Below, piece after piece: positions 7,185 through 9,291 of a stretch of 9,291 nt of DNA. The stretch comes from JADYYB01 sp964402985 (GTDB lineage: Bacteria; Pseudomonadota; Alphaproteobacteria; Rhizobiales; Kaistiaceae), in assembly GCA_964402985.1 (NCBI GenBank), contig CAYOET010000159.1:1-9291 (forward strand), in the 5' to 3' direction. The notes under the pieces were generated by a model. That model saw only the letters and a list, made by a program, of their open reading frames with translations. It was not told the origin of the DNA and made no database searches. Position 1 is the stretch's first letter. Each line of letters starts with the position of its first letter. A program made the position numbers and the translations under genes.

Positions 7185-8405
7185 TCAGCCGATCTGGCGG
7201 ACGAGGTCGAAGAGGAGGAGACCGCCGGTCAGCAGGCCGGCGAGCCCGCCCCAGGCGACCATCATCAGGCGCCTGCGTTCGCTGCCGCGCAGCGCGATCC
7301 ATGCAAGGCTGAGGTTGACGAGGGTGAAGACCGCCAGCGTGACGTAGCTGGTCACCCGGGCGAGGCCGAGGAGCGGGCCGACCAAGGTCAACGCCGCGAT
7401 CATGATGGCGACGACAACGGCCGCTCGGATCGGCGTTTGGCGCCGCGGATGCACCTCGCCGAACCACGCCGGGATGAGCCGCTCACGGGACATGCCGTAG
7501 AGGAGGCGGCTCGCCATCACCATTTGCACGAGCACCCCGTTTATCATCGCCACGGCGGCGACTGCCGCGATGGGCGATCCCGGCCAGCCGGTGAGAGCCG
7601 TGAACAGGGTCGCCATCGGTGCGCTGCTCTCGGCGATGTCGGCCCGCTCTCCGACCGCCACCGCGACGGTCGTCACCAGTACGTAGATGACGGTGGTGAC
7701 GGCGAGGGTGACGATGATCGCGGGGGCGAGATCCCGCTCGGGGCGCACCGTCTCCTCGGCCATGTTGACGATGTCCTCGAACCCGATGAAGGCGAAGAAG
7801 GCGACGGCGGCCGCGGCGGCGATGATGCCGAGACCCGCCGCATCCGTCGGTGGCGCGAGGGCGTTCGCCCAGACCGCGGCGTCGGCCAGCTCCGGCACGC
7901 CGAGCGCGACGATGAGGAGCAGCGTCCCGACCTCGAGGATCGTGACGGCGGCAGCCGTCCACACGCTCTCGCGAACGCCGAGGCAGGTCACCCAGGCGAG
8001 CGCGGCGATCAGCGCCAGCGCAAGGACGGGGTTCGGCACCGGCACGACGGTGCCGAGATAGTTGGCGAAGGCGAGCGAGATGACGGCGCTCGAGAAGATG
8101 CCGGTGGCCGCCACGGCGAGGCCGGCGAGGCGGGCGAGCGAGGGGCCGAACGCTTCGCCAACATAGAGCGCGGCGCCGGCGGCGCGCGGGAAGCGTCGCG
8201 CCAGCATGGCGTAGGAGCCGGCGCTGAGCGAGGCGAGGAGGGCGGCGAGGACGAAGGCGAGCGGCGCACGAGTCCCCGCGATAGACGAGATCTCGCCGAC
8301 CAGCGCGAAGATGCCGGCGCCGACCGTGACGCCGACTCCGTAGAAGATGAGGAGCGGGAGGCCGAGGGCCCGCCTCAGGGCTTTCGGTTCGGCTGCCTCG
8401 CTCAT
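7185..8405 (-). CDS. APC-superfamily amino acid permease
   Basis: This is a 406-aa polytopic inner-membrane transporter of the amino acid-polyamine-organocation superfamily, expected to import amino acids by proton symport or exchange. The N-terminal signature GVGVTVGAGIF (23-33) in helix 1 is the broken-helix substrate site of the family. FFAFIGFEDIVNMAEE (203-218) matches helix 6 and the loop after it, and RLLYGMSRERLIPAWF (300-315) is the conserved cytoplasmic segment. About 11-12 hydrophobic segments are visible. Many members have about 12 helices plus longer tails, so this is a compact form resembling the YfnA/cationic amino acid group; specificity is unknown. ATG 8405 is preferred, with a GGGGGG run just upstream; an in-frame TTG at 8456 would add 17 arginine- and glycine-rich residues. 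It lies 55 bases downstream of ychF on the same strand and may be transcribed with it. Confidence 0.9.
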   Translation of the reverse strand: MSEAAEPKALRRALGLPLLIFYGVGVTVGAGIFALVGEISSIAGTRAPLAFVLAALLASLSAGSYAMLARRFPRAAGAALYVGEAFGPSLARLAGLAVAATGIFSSAVISLAFANYLGTVVPVPNPVLALALIAALAWVTCLGVRESVWTAAAVTILEVGTLLLIVALGVPELADAAVWANALAPPTDAAGLGIIAAAAAVAFFAFIGFEDIVNMAEETVRPERDLAPAIIVTLAVTTVIYVLVTTVAVAVGERADIAESSAPMATLFTALTGWPGSPIAAVAAVAMINGVLVQMVMASRLLYGMSRERLIPAWFGEVHPRRQTPIRAAVVVAIMIAALTLVGPLLGLARVTSYVTLAVFTLVNLSLAWIALRGSERRRLMMVAWGGLAGLLTGGLLLFDLVRQIG

Positions 8406-8429
8406 GTGCCCCCCGGAATCGCGGAAGCC

Positions 8430-8450
8430 CGGCGCGCGCGACGAGCGCCG
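8430..8450 (-). terminator. Hairpin between ychF and the permease gene (weak)
   Basis: CGGCGC (8430-8435) and GCGCCG (8445-8450) can pair as a 6-bp stem with a nine-base loop inside the 55-base ychF-permease gap. No T-run follows on the minus strand. Such stems arise easily in GC-rich DNA, so terminator function is only a possibility. Confidence 0.22.
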
Positions 8451-8460
8451 CGACAAGCGC

Positions 8461-9291
8461 TCAGACGTTGAACTTGAAGAGCATCACGTCGCCGTCGGCG
8501 ACGACGTACTCCTTGCCCTCGTCGCGGGCGCGGCCGGCGTCCTTGGCCGGCTGCTCGCCGCCGAGGCGGGTGAAGTCGTCGTAGGAGATCGTCTGCGCCC
8601 TGATGAAGCCGCGCTCGAAGTCGCCGTGGATCGTGCCGGCGGCCTGCGGGGCCTTGGTGCCGGCGGTGATCGTCCAGGCCCGCGACTCCTTCGGGCCGAC
8701 GGTGAAGAAGGTGCGGAGGCCGAGAAGCTCGTAGCCGGCGCGGATGAGCCGGTCGAGGCCGGCTTCGTGGAGGCCGAGGGTCTCGAGATATTCGTGCTCG
8801 TCGGCGTCCGACAGAAGAGCGACCTCGGCCTCGATGGCGGCCGAGATCACCACCGACCTCGCGCCCTCGGCCTTGGCGAGCGCGTCGACCCTGGCGGACA
8901 GCGCGTTGCCCGTCGCGGCCGACGCCTCATCGACATTGGCGACATAGAGGACGGGCTTGGAGGTGAGGAGGCCGAGGGCGCGGAAGGCCTTCTCCTGCTC
9001 GTGCGAGACCTTGAGCAGCCGCGCTGGCTTGCCCTCGCGAAGGAGGGCGAGCGCTCCGTCCATGATCTCGACCTCGGCCTTGGCCTCCTTGTCGCCGGCG
9101 TTGGCCTTCTTGCGCAGCGGCACCACGCGCCGCTCGAGGCTCTCGAGGTCCGACAGCATCAGTTCGGTGTTGACCGTCTCTGCGTCCGCGACCGGGTCGA
9201 TACGGCCCTCGACATGGGTGACGTCGCTGCCCTCGAAGCAGCGCAGCACATGCGCGATGGCGTCGACCTCGCGGATATTGGCGAGGAACTG
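8461..9291 (-). CDS. ychF: Redox-regulated ATPase YchF (5' partial)
   Basis: YchF/OLA1 is a cytosolic Obg-related P-loop protein that prefers ATP over GTP and binds ribosomes; it is linked to stress and translation control. The visible 276 residues begin QFLANIREVDAIAH at the right edge. Compared with a usual length near 365, about 90 N-terminal residues, including the P-loop, lie outside the window. Seen in order are DVTHVEGRIDPVADAETVN and the helical ATPase-specific insertion with many charged residues (LESLERRVVPLRKK onward). ANVDE follows in place of the GTPase NKxD motif, which is the hallmark of ATP preference. The C-terminal TGS domain (LRTFFTVGPKESRAWTI to DGDVMLFKFNV) completes the protein. 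The end DVMLFKFNV has Leu where many members have His; otherwise it looks intact. Stop TGA at 8461-8463 on the minus strand. Confidence 0.96.
   Translation of the reverse strand, partial: QFLANIREVDAIAHVLRCFEGSDVTHVEGRIDPVADAETVNTELMLSDLESLERRVVPLRKKANAGDKEAKAEVEIMDGALALLREGKPARLLKVSHEQEKAFRALGLLTSKPVLYVANVDEASAATGNALSARVDALAKAEGARSVVISAAIEAEVALLSDADEHEYLETLGLHEAGLDRLIRAGYELLGLRTFFTVGPKESRAWTITAGTKAPQAAGTIHGDFERGFIRAQTISYDDFTRLGGEQPAKDAGRARDEGKEYVVADGDVMLFKFNV

Noticed and set aside
7437..8471. A 344-codon + strand open frame opposite the permease gene
   Set aside because: It consists of charged, glycine-rich low-complexity sequence produced by reading a hydrophobic membrane protein gene on the wrong strand.

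Overview
The window looks like a chromosomal, core-genome segment of a high-GC alphaproteobacterium. The reasons are a three-gene cytochrome bc1 operon with separate petA, petB and petC and a twin-arginine Rieske protein, strong G/C preference at third codon positions, tightly packed genes with 1-4 base overlaps, and alphaproteobacterial-looking YchF and ABC exporter proteins. A genus cannot be assigned from sequence alone. No rRNA, tRNA, CRISPR array, insertion sequence or prophage was seen, and there is no gene-free stretch longer than about 125 bases.

Layout. (1) Bases 1-865 carry the 3' end of an ABC exporter on the + strand, containing its nucleotide-binding domain. (2) After a 122-base intergenic leader comes petA-petB-petC (988-3688), encoding the Rieske, cytochrome b and cytochrome c1 subunits of respiratory complex III. 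(3) Convergent to it, with 4 bases between stop codons, is a two-gene minus-strand unit (3693-4368). It encodes a PemK/MazF-family toxin preceded by an overlapping 116-aa gene that sits in the antitoxin position but shows no canonical MazE/AbrB signature. (4) Divergent from this unit, across a 60-base G-rich gap, is mtnP (methylthioadenosine phosphorylase). It is followed by an unrecognised gene for a single-pass membrane protein, then apt (adenine phosphoribosyltransferase) and a glutathione S-transferase-like gene. The last three are spaced or overlapped as an operon. (5) On the minus strand lie an APC-family amino acid permease and the 3' part of ychF, which runs off the right edge.

How the genes fit together. 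PetA, PetB and PetC form one membrane complex that passes electrons from quinol to a c-type cytochrome. MtnP releases adenine from 5'-methylthioadenosine and Apt converts adenine to AMP, so mtnP and apt encode consecutive salvage steps. The unknown membrane protein lies between them and overlaps apt by the 4-base ATGA. The toxin-antitoxin pair looks like an insertion into otherwise housekeeping surroundings. Its promoter region, a CCCC/GGGG dyad and a five-run G-quadruplex motif are packed into the gap shared with mtnP.

The items most worth a second look are the non-canonical antitoxin candidate, the G-rich element that runs into the mtnP ribosome binding site, and the uncharacterised membrane protein of the mtnP-apt cluster. 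Nothing here is clearly a wholly new system.
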